Under the pieces are notes generated by a model that was given only the letters and a program-made list of their open reading frames with translations, was not told where the DNA came from and searched no databases. A stretch of DNA of 23,822 nucleotides from ZC4RG29 sp032907565 (GTDB lineage: Bacteria > Bacteroidota > Bacteroidia > Cytophagales > Cyclobacteriaceae): NCBI GenBank assembly GCA_032907565.1, contig JAJJPK010000048.1, positions 1 to 23,822 on the forward strand. The letters run 5' to 3'. Within the stretch, counting starts at the first letter, position 1. Each line of letters starts with the position of its first letter. The position numbers and the translations under genes are program-made. Shown here in pieces: positions 14,807 to 23,732 of the stretch.

Positions 14807-17800
14807 CTAGAATGTGAAATTAACACCGAAGACGTAGTTACGCGTAGATGGTGTGTTAGTGCCCAGCGTGAGAATACGCCTCAGGTTCTGAGACATGGGC
14901 ACCGCCGCGTTTTCATTACCATACGAGTTGGTTTCAGGATCCATGCCGGATTCCTCGTGGTACGGTGAGAACAACACGAACGGATTCTGCACGGTAAAGT
15001 ACGCTCTCAGGTTAATATCCGCGTTCGTGAACAGCTTGCTGAAGTCGTAGCCCAATGTAATAGTGCGTATCTTGAGGTAGGACGCATCAAAGTATCCGAG
15101 CGTCGACCCATATTTCGGGTTGTCGTTGCTTCTGACACCGTCGGGATTGGGGTACCGGGTGTTCGGGTTTTCCGGCGTCCACCAGTCGACGTCCACGTTG
15201 CCGTTGCGTCCCGTCAGCAGGTTGAGGTAACCACCAGATCCGTAGATCGTGCTGTTGAGGATACCTCCCCTCTTGAAAATACCTACAGCGCTCAGGTCAA
15301 ATCCTCTGTACGTTACACGGGTGCTGAAGCCCCCCTGAAAATCAGGATCCAGGCTAATAACCTGCCGGTCTTCCGGTCCAATCGCCCGAGTCGGCGTACC
15401 GTCAGGGTTGTACGTCCCGGTATACTCAACTTTGATCATCCCCACATTTCCTCCCGGTTCGAGGATATCGCGATGCGGATCTTCTTCCTGCCAGAGGCCA
15501 ATGCGCTTGTAGTCGTATATCACGTTGATTGGATGGCCGACAAACCACCAGTTGGCTTCGTTTCTTTCCGCACCTGAATACAGCGACACCAGCTTGTTGC
15601 GGTTAGCATAGAAGTTGAGGCCAGCTTCCCAGGTCCATCCATTGGATTCAAGGATCACACCGTTAAGGCTGATTTCAATACCCTTGTTCTCGGTTTGACC
15701 CACGTTTTCTGTAACGGATGAAACGCCTGATGTTTGAGGAAGGCTGACGCTCAGCAACAGGTCTTTGGTCTTCGTCTCATAGTATTCGATCGTACCAGAC
15801 AGGCGATCACCCAACAGGGAGAAGTCGACGCCATAGTTCATTGTTTCAGAATACTCCCATCCCAGGTGCGGGCTGGGCAGCTGCGTTACATAATATCCGG
15901 TAGAGAATTCGCTTCCAAAGTTGTAAGGCCGTGTGCTAAGGCGACCCAGTGTCGCGTAGGGGTTAACAGCCTGGTTGGAAGTTTGTCCATAACCCACGCG
16001 AAGCTTCAGCATGTTGATTGCTCCCACACCAGACATGAACGGTTCGCGAGCCATGTTCCAGCCAACGGACACCGCCGGATAGGTATGCCACTTATGCCCT
16101 TCGGCAAGCCGTGACGAACCGTCGGAACGAACTGTGGCAGTAAGCATGTACTTGTCGTCAAAAGAGTACATTACGCGTCCCATCCACGACATGAGGCCCC
16201 ACATCTCATATTGCTGGTCGTTCGGATTGATGATCAGCTGACCGCCAGCTTGCCCGAGATTATAGAATTGGAAGTGATCTGCGGGAATGTCTGTAGCCTC
16301 CATGCGTGAGCGCGTGAACTTGTTCTGTTCTGCCGAATACAATGCGACCACGTTGATATTGTGCTTTTCAGCAAAAGTGCGGTCGTATGTGAGCATGTTT
16401 TCTATCAGCCAGTGCCAGGTGTGTGAGTTGCTGACAGACGCGCGCGACTCGGTGGTGGGGTTGGTGCTGTTGATACCTTCTCCTGTATATGAGCCGCCGT
16501 TGCTCTGGCGAAAATCCAGACCGAGGTTGGTGCGGAAAGCGAGCCCTTCGACCCAGGGAATTTGTACTTCGCCATAGACCGAGTTGTAAGAAGCATAACC
16601 CCTGGTTTCGCTAAGCCACTGATCTTTCAGGTCCTCCACGATTTCCCTCGAGTAAACCCAGGGCTCATCGATACCCGCGCGTACTGTCCGCTTCCAGCTG
16701 CCATCGGGGTTAAACGGATTGGCCAGGGGCGACATCCTCAACAGACCGCCCACGTTGATTTGGGTGCCTGCCGTGATGTTGTAGTTGTTGTTGGTGGTAA
16801 AACCGACCTTAAAGTATTTGCCAATTTCTTGGTCTACCGACCCGCGCAACGAGTACCGGGTGTATTGTTGGGTAGGAATTACAGCCTGATCGAGGAAGTA
16901 GCCCAAACCGAAGTTGTAGTTCCCGCGCTCGGTACCCCCCGAAAGTCCCACGTCATGGCTTGTTATAGTACCTGTGCGGTACAGCAAGTCCTGCCAATCG
17001 GTATTCACGTCTTCAGCCTCGTCCAGTCCGAGAGAATAAAGGCCAGCGGTTTCCCGAAGTTTGAGGAATTTGGGTCCGTCCATCATGGGGTACTTGCTGA
17101 ACACCTTCTTCGCGCCGTAGAAACCATTGTATGTCAGCCTGGCCTTTTCGCCTTTCTTACCCTTGTGGGTAGTTACCAGGATGACGCCGTTGGCACCGCG
17201 CGATCCGTAAATGGCAGTGGCGGATGCATCTTTCAGAATGTCGATGCTCTTGATGTCGTTCGGATTGATGTCGGCGATGGTACCGACAAACGGAATACCG
17301 TCGAGCACGATCAGCGGATCGTTGCTGGCTGTCAGCGACCGTGTGCCTCGAACGCGGATTTGCATAGTTGCACCGGGCTGTGACGATGTCTGGGAAAATT
17401 CCACACCGGGCAGCCTACCTTGCAACGCCTGCGTGATGTTGGCCGCGGGAATTTCCCGCATAATGTCACCGCTGATGGAAGCGACCGAGCCTGTCACCGC
17501 CTCCTGGCGTTGCACACCGTAGCCGACCACAACCACTTCAGTGAGTGATTCAACGGAAGGCACCAGACTGACATTGATGATCGATTGCCCTGCTACGCTT
17601 ACTTCCCTGGATTCGTATCCAATGAATGAAAAAACGAGCACAGCATCCGACTGCGGTACCTCGATGTAATAATCTCCATTGGAATCCGTCGTCGTGCCGG
17701 ACGTCGAACCCTTGACCAACACGTTCGTGCCGGGGAGTCCTGCGCCCGTCTCGTCGGTTACCTTGCCCCTTACGGCAACTTGTGCCTGGGCGACAAATGC

Positions 17801-17893
17801 CGACATTAGGAACAAGGTCAGCATCAAACTGATCGGGAGGCGCAAGGAACACCTCCCCGTCATCAGCGTCGGAAATAGTAGTTTTCTGTTCAT
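14807..17893 (-). CDS. SusC/RagA family TonB-dependent oligosaccharide transporter
   Basis: A 1028-residue outer-membrane receptor. After a signal peptide (to about 37, VAQA-QV) comes a carboxypeptidase-regulatory-like domain (about 39-112; VRGKVTDETGAGLPGTNVLV), a TonB-box-like segment (LTEVVVVGYG, 117-126), a plug with DGIP (198-201) and DASATAIYGSRGANG (222-236), then a 22-strand barrel ending VFGVNFTF with the aromatic C-terminus needed for outer-membrane insertion. All are hallmarks of SusC proteins. Paired with SusD it imports glycan oligomers using TonB energy. There is no signalling N-terminal extension, which agrees with control by LacI-type proteins instead of an anti-sigma factor. 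The gene is preceded by an operator located inside a likely promoter. Confidence 0.97.
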   Translation of the reverse strand: MNRKLLFPTLMTGRCSLRLPISLMLTLFLMSAFVAQAQVAVRGKVTDETGAGLPGTNVLVKGSTSGTTTDSNGDYYIEVPQSDAVLVFSFIGYESREVSVAGQSIINVSLVPSVESLTEVVVVGYGVQRQEAVTGSVASISGDIMREIPAANITQALQGRLPGVEFSQTSSQPGATMQIRVRGTRSLTASNDPLIVLDGIPFVGTIADINPNDIKSIDILKDASATAIYGSRGANGVILVTTHKGKKGEKARLTYNGFYGAKKVFSKYPMMDGPKFLKLRETAGLYSLGLDEAEDVNTDWQDLLYRTGTITSHDVGLSGGTERGNYNFGLGYFLDQAVIPTQQYTRYSLRGSVDQEIGKYFKVGFTTNNNYNITAGTQINVGGLLRMSPLANPFNPDGSWKRTVRAGIDEPWVYSREIVEDLKDQWLSETRGYASYNSVYGEVQIPWVEGLAFRTNLGLDFRQSNGGSYTGEGINSTNPTTESRASVSNSHTWHWLIENMLTYDRTFAEKHNINVVALYSAEQNKFTRSRMEATDIPADHFQFYNLGQAGGQLIINPNDQQYEMWGLMSWMGRVMYSFDDKYMLTATVRSDGSSRLAEGHKWHTYPAVSVGWNMAREPFMSGVGAINMLKLRVGYGQTSNQAVNPYATLGRLSTRPYNFGSEFSTGYYVTQLPSPHLGWEYSETMNYGVDFSLLGDRLSGTIEYYETKTKDLLLSVSLPQTSGVSSVTENVGQTENKGIEISLNGVILESNGWTWEAGLNFYANRNKLVSLYSGAERNEANWWFVGHPINVIYDYKRIGLWQEEDPHRDILEPGGNVGMIKVEYTGTYNPDGTPTRAIGPEDRQVISLDPDFQGGFSTRVTYRGFDLSAVGIFKRGGILNSTIYGSGGYLNLLTGRNGNVDVDWWTPENPNTRYPNPDGVRSNDNPKYGSTLGYFDASYLKIRTITLGYDFSKLFTNADINLRAYFTVQNPFVLFSPYHEESGMDPETNSYGNENAAVPMSQNLRRILTLGTNTPSTRNYVFGVNFTF

Positions 17894-17929
17894 AGATAAT
17901 CGTTAAATGGTACAGCTGTTAATACCGCT

Positions 17930-17962
17930 TAAATCTACGCAACCGATTGCGTGAAACACAAA
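17930..17962 (-). promoter_or_regulatory. Candidate Bacteroidota promoter of susC
   Basis: On the minus strand TTTG (17959-17962) is followed after 21 bases by TAGATTTA (17930-17937), close to the Bacteroidota pattern TTTG and TAnnTTTG. The last base of -7 is A instead of G and the spacing is at the long end. The LacI-type operator fills the spacer between the two elements, a good position for repression. Confidence 0.45.
17937..17952 (-). promoter_or_regulatory. LacI-family operator upstream of susC
   Basis: ACGCAACCGATTGCGT on the plus strand; on the susC strand the core is CGCAATCGGTTGCG, identical to the operator before lacI-1. It lies 43 bases before the susC start and between the candidate -33 and -7 elements. 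Confidence 0.8.
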
Positions 17963-18003
17963 CGAAATACCCACTTTCGACGGGAAATTTGGATGGACGG
18001 GTG

Positions 18004-20184
18004 TTAGCGGACCGTCAAAATAGCGTGAACTGGGGGATTTATCCCCAGGTCACTACTGCGCTTGCCAGGCAACGAGCCCGCAACCGAAATCGTAAACCTC
18101 CCGGGTTCAAGCACTTTTTCCCCGGTATCGGTAACGACAGCGAGCATATCAGGTGTGATCTCGAATTCTACCTCAGCGGATTGCCCCGGTTCAAGGTGGA
18201 CGCGTTTAATTCCGGAAAGCGTAAACAATGGGACGCGATATCGGGATGCCTCGTCTGTTATGTATAATTGCACAACCTCCTCGGCGGCGTACTTGCCGGT
18301 GTTTGTCACGGTTGCTTTGATCGTGACATTCTCCTTACCCCTTCTCCGCAACATATCACGCGAAAGCGTAGCCCCGGAATATTCAAAGGTGGAGTAGCTC
18401 AGACCAAATCCAAAAGGATACAAGGGCTCTTCCTTCATATAGCGATAGGTACGACCCTCCATGTTGTAATCATCATAAGCGGGCAGCTGGTCGAACGACT
18501 TCGGGAAAGTAATCGGAAGCCGGCCCGAAGGTGATGCCTTGCCAAAGATGACATCCGCTACGGCGTTGCCACCTTCCTCACCTGGATACCAGACAAGCAA
18601 CACGGCGTCGGCCAGCTCATGAACCTCGGCTAGGTTCATCGGGCTTCCTCCCGTAATGATAGCAATGACAGGACGGTCGTTGTCGGTGCAGATCTTTCGG
18701 AGGAAGTCGATCTGATTCTGCGGTAAATTGTAGTCGAGGCGATCGCCGAAATGAGGCGACGCAATGGCTGCGCCCTCCTCCCCTTCCAGCAGTCCGGTAA
18801 TGCCCAGCACGACGAAATTTGCATCGCTGATCTTCGTGTTCCCGGTCGTCCAGTCGATGGGGTTGGCATTCGGCCGGTCGAGCAATATCCCGTGGCGATA
18901 CTGAAGCTGGCTTCCCGGCTCAATAGCGGCAGCAATACCCTCCATGATGGTGACCATCTCCGGGTTTACGCCGTAGTAGTTGCCTATCAGCGCCTCGACG
19001 CTCGCGGCATTGGGCCCAGTTATGAAATAGTTGGCCAGGTCGTTGCGCAAGGGCAACACCCCATCATTCTTAAGAAGAACGATAGATTTTAGCGCCGCTT
19101 CACGGGCGAGCTTCCGGTGCGCTTCACTGTTGATGACGTCAGAGGTAATCCGGTCGTAGGGGTTCTTCCCTTTCGGATCGAACATGCCCAGCCGGAAGCG
19201 CGTCCGCAACAGGATCGCCAGTTCGCGGTCGATCTCAGCCTCGGTGATGAGTCCCTGCTTGACAGCATCGAGCAAGGCGTTGTATTCTGTACCGCAATCC
19301 AGGCCTACGCCCGACTTAACAGCCAGCGCAGCGGCTTCTGCCTCGGTGCCCACAACCTTATGACCCGTGTACAGGTCGGCCACCGCACCGCAGTCGCTCA
19401 CAATGTGTCCCTTGAAACCCCATTGATTCCGCAAAATATCAGTAAGGAGTGTGTTGCTCGAACAGCACGGCTCACCGTTGGTACGGTTATAAGCACACAT
19501 TACTGCCTCGACGCCGGCGTCTACTAACGCCTTGAAGGCAGGCAGATAGGTTTCATGAAGATCTTTCGCAGAAGTGATGGCATCGAACTCGTGGCGAAGG
19601 CGCTCCGGTCCGCTATGCACCGCGTAGTGCTTCGCGCACGCTGCCGCCTTGAGGTAGACCGGGTCATTGCCCTGCAAGCCTTTCACGTATGCCGTGCCCA
19701 GCCGTGCCGTGAGGTAGGGATCCTCGCCATAGGTTTCCTGCCCCCGGCCCCAGCGCGGATCGCGGAAGATGTTGATATTCGGTGTCCAGAAGGTAAGGCC
19801 ACCATACCGCTTGTGGTAATCCTTCTCCATGGCGGCATTATACATCGCCCGAGCCTCATCTGAGATGGCGGAGGAAATCCGGAAGATCAGGTCTTCGTCG
19901 AACGTGGCGCCCAGGCCAATAGCCTGGAGGAATACCGTGGCTACCCCGGACCGTGCAACCCCATGGAGGCTCTCGTTCCACCAGTCGTACGGCGGGATGT
20001 TGAGGCGGGGAACAGCCGGCGTAGCATTCATCATCTGCTGGACCTTTTCCTCAAGGCTGAGGCGGCTGATCAGGTCGTTGACACGGGCATCCAGGGGTTG
20101 AGCCGGGTCGAGATACACTTGGCCATAGCAGCCTGCAGATGCTGCCACGACAAGAAGCAACGTTCTAATAGAGGTCTTGATCAT
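18004..20184 (-). CDS. GH3 beta-xylosidase-like glycoside hydrolase
   Basis: A 726-residue exported enzyme (signal peptide 1-21, CYG-Q). The N-terminal GH3 barrel has YDWWNESLHGVAR, RDPRWGRGQETYGEDPYLTA and nucleophile Asp 264 in GHIVSDCGAV; the WWNE-LHGV and GRGQETYGEDP patterns are typical of the beta-xylosidase branch of GH3. The second domain carries LLEGEEG (465-471) followed by FGDRLDYNLPQNQ, the region of the acid/base Glu. A fibronectin type III-like domain (about 625-726) ends the protein; there is no PA14 insert. It probably releases xylose from xylo-oligosaccharides in the periplasm; an arabinosidase side activity is common in this branch. Its promoter region shares an operator with divergent lacI-2, and it could also feed transcription into susC. 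Confidence 0.93.
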   Translation of the reverse strand: MIKTSIRTLLLVVAASAGCYGQVYLDPAQPLDARVNDLISRLSLEEKVQQMMNATPAVPRLNIPPYDWWNESLHGVARSGVATVFLQAIGLGATFDEDLIFRISSAISDEARAMYNAAMEKDYHKRYGGLTFWTPNINIFRDPRWGRGQETYGEDPYLTARLGTAYVKGLQGNDPVYLKAAACAKHYAVHSGPERLRHEFDAITSAKDLHETYLPAFKALVDAGVEAVMCAYNRTNGEPCCSSNTLLTDILRNQWGFKGHIVSDCGAVADLYTGHKVVGTEAEAAALAVKSGVGLDCGTEYNALLDAVKQGLITEAEIDRELAILLRTRFRLGMFDPKGKNPYDRITSDVINSEAHRKLAREAALKSIVLLKNDGVLPLRNDLANYFITGPNAASVEALIGNYYGVNPEMVTIMEGIAAAIEPGSQLQYRHGILLDRPNANPIDWTTGNTKISDANFVVLGITGLLEGEEGAAIASPHFGDRLDYNLPQNQIDFLRKICTDNDRPVIAIITGGSPMNLAEVHELADAVLLVWYPGEEGGNAVADVIFGKASPSGRLPITFPKSFDQLPAYDDYNMEGRTYRYMKEEPLYPFGFGLSYSTFEYSGATLSRDMLRRRGKENVTIKATVTNTGKYAAEEVVQLYITDEASRYRVPLFTLSGIKRVHLEPGQSAEVEFEITPDMLAVVTDTGEKVLEPGRFTISVAGSLPGKRSSDLGINPPVHAILTVR

Positions 20185-20246
20185 AAGGATTGGCGGTCAT
20201 AATGTTTTCCTAAAGGTGCCCAATTTTGGCAAAACAATCCGATTTT

Positions 20247-20260
20247 TGCAACCGATTGCA
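20247..20260 (-). promoter_or_regulatory. LacI-family operator between GH3 and lacI-2
   Basis: TGCAACCGATTGCA on the plus strand (TGCAATCGGTTGCA on the GH3 strand) has the same ten-base core as the other two operators, with T/A outer bases. It is nearly centred in the 139-base divergent spacer (62 bases to GH3, 63 to lacI-2), so one site could control both. A related half-like sequence, CAATCCGATT, lies next to it on the GH3 side (about 20235-20244). Confidence 0.75.
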
Positions 20261-20323
20261 TAAAAACAGCCTGACCCATCCGAAACCGTTTGCTAAATGA
20301 CTATTTTGCAACCCAACAATAAA

Positions 20324-21352
20324 ATGAGCTATAAGGAGGTCACAATTTATGACATAGCCCGCGCGCTCAACCTTTCGCCCGCGACGATCAGCCGGGGCTT
20401 GAAAGACCATCCCGGCCTGCGCCGGGAGACGCGAGAGCGAATCCAGGAGGCCGCCCGCCAAATGGGATATCGCCATAACGCGTTTGCAAGCAATCTCAGG
20501 CGAAAAAGGACCAATACAGTCGGGGTGGTCATCCCGCGACTGAACAGCTACTTCATGGCAACCGTGATCTCCGGCATCGAAAAGGTAGCTAACGCTGCGG
20601 GCTATAACCTGATCATTAGCCAATCGGAAGAGTCGTACAAGAAAGAGGTCTCCGGCGTGACCACTATGTTTAACAGCCGGGTCGACGGTCTGCTCGTATC
20701 GCTGGCCTACAACACCGAAAACCTGGAGCACTTCGAGGCGCTCCTCAAAAAGGAGATACCCATCGTGTTTTTCGACCGGGTGATCGACCACTCAGCGTGT
20801 ACCAGCATTATCATTAACAACAGGCAGGCAGGTTATGACGTCACGCGCCACCTCCTGTCGCAGGGTTGTACCCGCATCGTCCACCTCGCGGGAAGTCTCA
20901 ACCGCAATGTGTATGCCGACCGCCTTGCCGGGTACCGCCAGGCGCTGGATGAGTACGGCATACGGTACGACGAATCGCTGGTGATCCCTAATAACCTGAC
21001 CGAACAGGCCGGTAACGAGGCTGCCATGCGAATGCTTGAGATGGATCCCCGCCCGGATGGCGTCTTTGCCTCCAACGATACTACCGCCGTGGCAGTCATC
21101 CGGACATTAAAAGAAGCTGGGCTTGATGTGCCCCACGACGTCGCCGTCGCAGGCTTCAACAACGATCCCGTGGCCAGTGTCATCGACCCCGGCCTCACTA
21201 CCGTGAACTATCCCGGCGACAAAATGGGTGAAGTCGCGGCGCTCACGCTGATGAAGAAGCTCGACGGAGCTCCGGCGGAAACCTCCAACGTCATAATCCT
21301 TGAACATAACCTGATTGTTCGACCGTCCTCGCTTCGAAGCAATCATGTGTAA
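20324..21352 (+). CDS. LacI-family transcriptional regulator 2
   Basis: A 342-residue regulator paralogous to LacI-1. It has the LacI helix-turn-helix (VTIYDIARALNLSPATISRG), hinge (NAFASNLRRKRTNTVGV) and effector domain (VDGLLVSLAYNTEN, VFFDRVID, INNRQAGYDV, IVHLAGSLNRNVYADR, DGVFASNDTTA, VAGFNNDPVASVIDP). Both proteins share the same order of landmarks, including a rare double Arg in the hinge. The frame opens nine codons earlier at 20297, but MSYKEVTIYDIA is the usual start. It diverges from GH3 over a shared operator and is followed by GH67 after 27 bases, so regulator and alpha-glucuronidase are probably cotranscribed. The inducer may be a glucuronic-acid-bearing oligomer, judged only from that linkage. 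Confidence 0.93.
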   Translation: MSYKEVTIYDIARALNLSPATISRGLKDHPGLRRETRERIQEAARQMGYRHNAFASNLRRKRTNTVGVVIPRLNSYFMATVISGIEKVANAAGYNLIISQSEESYKKEVSGVTTMFNSRVDGLLVSLAYNTENLEHFEALLKKEIPIVFFDRVIDHSACTSIIINNRQAGYDVTRHLLSQGCTRIVHLAGSLNRNVYADRLAGYRQALDEYGIRYDESLVIPNNLTEQAGNEAAMRMLEMDPRPDGVFASNDTTAVAVIRTLKEAGLDVPHDVAVAGFNNDPVASVIDPGLTTVNYPGDKMGEVAALTLMKKLDGAPAETSNVIILEHNLIVRPSSLRSNHV

Positions 21353-21379
21353 CATGCCCAAACCTTAACACCGAAAGAC

Positions 21380-23539
21380 ATGATGAAGAAACTCCTTCTC
21401 ATTGCCCTCGCAGTGTTCATGGCCAGCAGCATGCAGGCCGAAGACGGATACCGCCTTTGGTTGCGGTATGACAGGATTACAGATGCGGGCAAACTGAAAC
21501 AGTACAACGAACACCTCAAGGGCTACTGGCTTACTCACAACTCACCCACGATACAGGCCATCCGCGATGAACTGAAAATGGCATTGCCGGGACTGCTGGG
21601 ATCGGATGTTCCGGAAGTGTCATCTGCCAAGAACAACGGAGTTCTGATTGTAGGTAAGCCCGACCATCCCGCGCTACAATCGCTGGGGCTTTCGACGCAA
21701 CTCCGCGACGCTGGCCCGGAGGGTTTTATCATCAGGAGCACAACACTGAACCGTAAGAAGGTTATCGTGATCTCCGGCAATGAGGACGCCGGCCTGCTGT
21801 ACGGCGTTTTCCACCTGTTGAAACTCATGCAAACGCATGGTGACCTCAACGGTGTGTCGGTCGTGAGCATACCAAAAATCACACACCGGATACTGAACCA
21901 CTGGGACAACCTCGACAGAACCGTAGAACGCGGTTATGCAGGCTTTTCGATATGGGACTGGCACAAGCTTCCCGATTACATCGACCCGCGCTATCGCGAC
22001 TACGCGCGAGCCAACGCGTCGATCGGAATCAATGGCACCGTTGTGACGAACGTCAACGCCAACGCGCTCGTCCTCACACCGGCCTACCTCGAAAAAGTAG
22101 CTGCGCTCGCAAATGTTTTCCGCCCTTACGGCATCCGAATCTACCTTACAGCCCGGTTCAATGCCCCCATGGAACTCGACAAGTACTCTACGGCGGACCC
22201 GCTGGACCCCGAAGTCCGCAAGTGGTGGGCGGCCAAAGCCGAAGAGATCTACCGATACATACCCGACTTCGGAGGATTTGTAGTGAAAGCCAACTCTGAA
22301 GGGCAGCCCGGACCCCAGAACTACAACCGTACGCACGCCGACGGCGCCAATATGCTTGCTGAAGCACTGGCACCGCACGGCGGCATCGTCATGTGGCGGG
22401 CGTTTGTATATGACGACAAAGTTCCCGACGATCGCCACAGGCAGGCGTACAACGAATTCGTACCTCACGACGGAACACTCAAAGACAACGTGCTCATCCA
22501 GGTGAAAAACGGTGCGATCGACTTTCAGCCTCGCGAACCCTTCCACCCGTTGTTCGGCGCAATGCCCAAGACTCCGTTGATGATGGAATTCCAGATCACC
22601 CAGGAATACCTGGGCTTCGCAACCCACCTCGTTTATTTGGCGCCCTTATTCAAGGAGTGCCTGGATTCAGACACGTATGCCAAAGGTCCGGGGTCGACGG
22701 TCGCGAAGGTCGTCGATGGATCACTTGACGGCCATGCCATCTCCGGGATGGCGGGAGTTGCAAACATCGGCACCGACCGTAACTGGTGCGGCCACCCGTT
22801 CGGTCAGGCCAACTGGTACGCCTTTGGCAGGTTGGCGTGGAACCACGAACTCAGCTCTGAAGAGATTGCTGACGAATGGATCCGGATGACGTTCGGTAAC
22901 GATGAAACGGTGATCTCAACAATCAAACCGATGATGATGGCGTCGCGCGAGATCACCGTCAACTATATGACGCCGCTCGGGCTCCATCATATTATGGGAA
23001 GAAACCACCACTATGGCCCGGGTCCCTGGGTAGTTGGGGGTAGACCCGACTGGACTTCGGTGTACTATCACCGCGCCGACTCACTTGGTATTGGCTTCGA
23101 CCGTACCGCTTCCGGCAGCGATGCGGTAGGGCAGTATTTTCCTCCTGTTGCCGAAAAGTTCGGCAGCCTCGAACAATGCCCTGAAAAGTACCTGCTTTGG
23201 TTCCATCATGTTCCGTGGGACTATCGCTTGAAATCGGGCGAGACGTTATGGGATGGCATTGTGAAGAAATATTATTCAGGCGTCGACTCAGTACGCTGGA
23301 TGCAACGTACATGGAACAGCCTGGAAGGTCGCATCGACCCTTACCGGTTCAACCAGGTAAAGATGCTGCTCACCATCCAGGAGAAAGAAGCCGTTCTTTG
23401 GCGGAACAGCTGCGTTTTGTATTTTCAGACATTCTCGCGACGACCCATCCCGAAAGGATTGGAGCAACCGGAACATTCACTGGAATATTATATGAAATTG
23501 TCCTTCCCCTATGCGCCGGGGATACGGCCGAGATGGTGA
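21380..23539 (+). CDS. GH67 xylan alpha-1,2-glucuronidase
   Basis: A 719-residue enzyme with a signal peptide (1-20, MQA-ED), hence periplasmic. It covers the full GH67 layout: an N-terminal beta/alpha domain (about 22-165), a (beta/alpha)8 catalytic core and a C-terminal helical domain. Candidate catalytic residues are Glu 307 (VKANSEGQPGP), Asp 381 (NGAIDFQPREPFHPLFG) and Glu 409 (EFQITQEYLG); the spacing (74 and 28 residues) is close to that of the known Cellvibrio enzyme triad as I remember it. HRILNHWDNLDRTVERGYAG is another family hallmark. GH67 removes 4-O-methyl-glucuronic acid from the non-reducing end of xylo-oligosaccharides, matching an enzyme that acts after import. It follows lacI-2 by 27 bases and precedes uxuA, which continues glucuronate breakdown. 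Confidence 0.97.
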   Translation: MMKKLLLIALAVFMASSMQAEDGYRLWLRYDRITDAGKLKQYNEHLKGYWLTHNSPTIQAIRDELKMALPGLLGSDVPEVSSAKNNGVLIVGKPDHPALQSLGLSTQLRDAGPEGFIIRSTTLNRKKVIVISGNEDAGLLYGVFHLLKLMQTHGDLNGVSVVSIPKITHRILNHWDNLDRTVERGYAGFSIWDWHKLPDYIDPRYRDYARANASIGINGTVVTNVNANALVLTPAYLEKVAALANVFRPYGIRIYLTARFNAPMELDKYSTADPLDPEVRKWWAAKAEEIYRYIPDFGGFVVKANSEGQPGPQNYNRTHADGANMLAEALAPHGGIVMWRAFVYDDKVPDDRHRQAYNEFVPHDGTLKDNVLIQVKNGAIDFQPREPFHPLFGAMPKTPLMMEFQITQEYLGFATHLVYLAPLFKECLDSDTYAKGPGSTVAKVVDGSLDGHAISGMAGVANIGTDRNWCGHPFGQANWYAFGRLAWNHELSSEEIADEWIRMTFGNDETVISTIKPMMMASREITVNYMTPLGLHHIMGRNHHYGPGPWVVGGRPDWTSVYYHRADSLGIGFDRTASGSDAVGQYFPPVAEKFGSLEQCPEKYLLWFHHVPWDYRLKSGETLWDGIVKKYYSGVDSVRWMQRTWNSLEGRIDPYRFNQVKMLLTIQEKEAVLWRNSCVLYFQTFSRRPIPKGLEQPEHSLEYYMKLSFPYAPGIRPRW

Positions 23540-23544
23540 TGGAC

Positions 23545-23572
23545 AATGAGTGAATGAGTGATTGAGTGAATG
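23545..23572. repeat. 3.5 copies of octamer AATGAGTG
   Basis: AATGAGTG, AATGAGTG, ATTGAGTG and AATG follow one another from 23545 to 23572, directly after the GH67 stop codon. Only one base differs from a perfect 8-bp tandem repeat. Confidence 0.85.
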
Positions 23573-23640
23573 GGGTTGGTGGCACCCTTCGGAATAGGCA
23601 GTAACCACTCCAAGGAGCACAAACGAGGATGTCAGACAAC

Positions 23641-23664
23641 ATAAACACATAAACACGTAAGCAC
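23641..23664. repeat. Three copies of octamer ATAAACAC
   Basis: Two perfect ATAAACAC units (23641-23656) and one divergent GTAAGCAC (23657-23664). A further variant, ATAAAAAC, occupies 23733-23740 directly before the uxuA start. Confidence 0.75.
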
Positions 23665-23700
23665 CTTTATTCATCGCACACAAGTAGCTACATAGACAAC

Positions 23701-23732
23701 TTCAACACTTCAACACTTCAACACTTCAACAC
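23701..23732. repeat. Four perfect copies of octamer TTCAACAC
   Basis: TTCAACAC repeats four times without a mismatch and ends nine bases before the uxuA ATG. The array lies in the 5' leader, where copy number changes could alter transcription or translation. Confidence 0.9.

Noticed and set aside
13899..14810. 303-codon plus-strand frame antisense to susD
   Set aside because: Shadow of susD with no domain signature, and it ends against the susC/susD junction without its own signals.
20330..20350. Strong Shine-Dalgarno-like AAGGAGGT followed by an ATG near 20349
   Set aside because: The ATG opens a frame that stops after two codons; the purine run is just the Lys-Glu-Val codons inside lacI-2.
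21674..22627. 317-codon minus-strand frame antisense to the GH67 gene
   Set aside because: Fully antisense to a confidently identified enzyme, Val/Arg-rich, no motif; long antisense frames are common in GC-biased genes.
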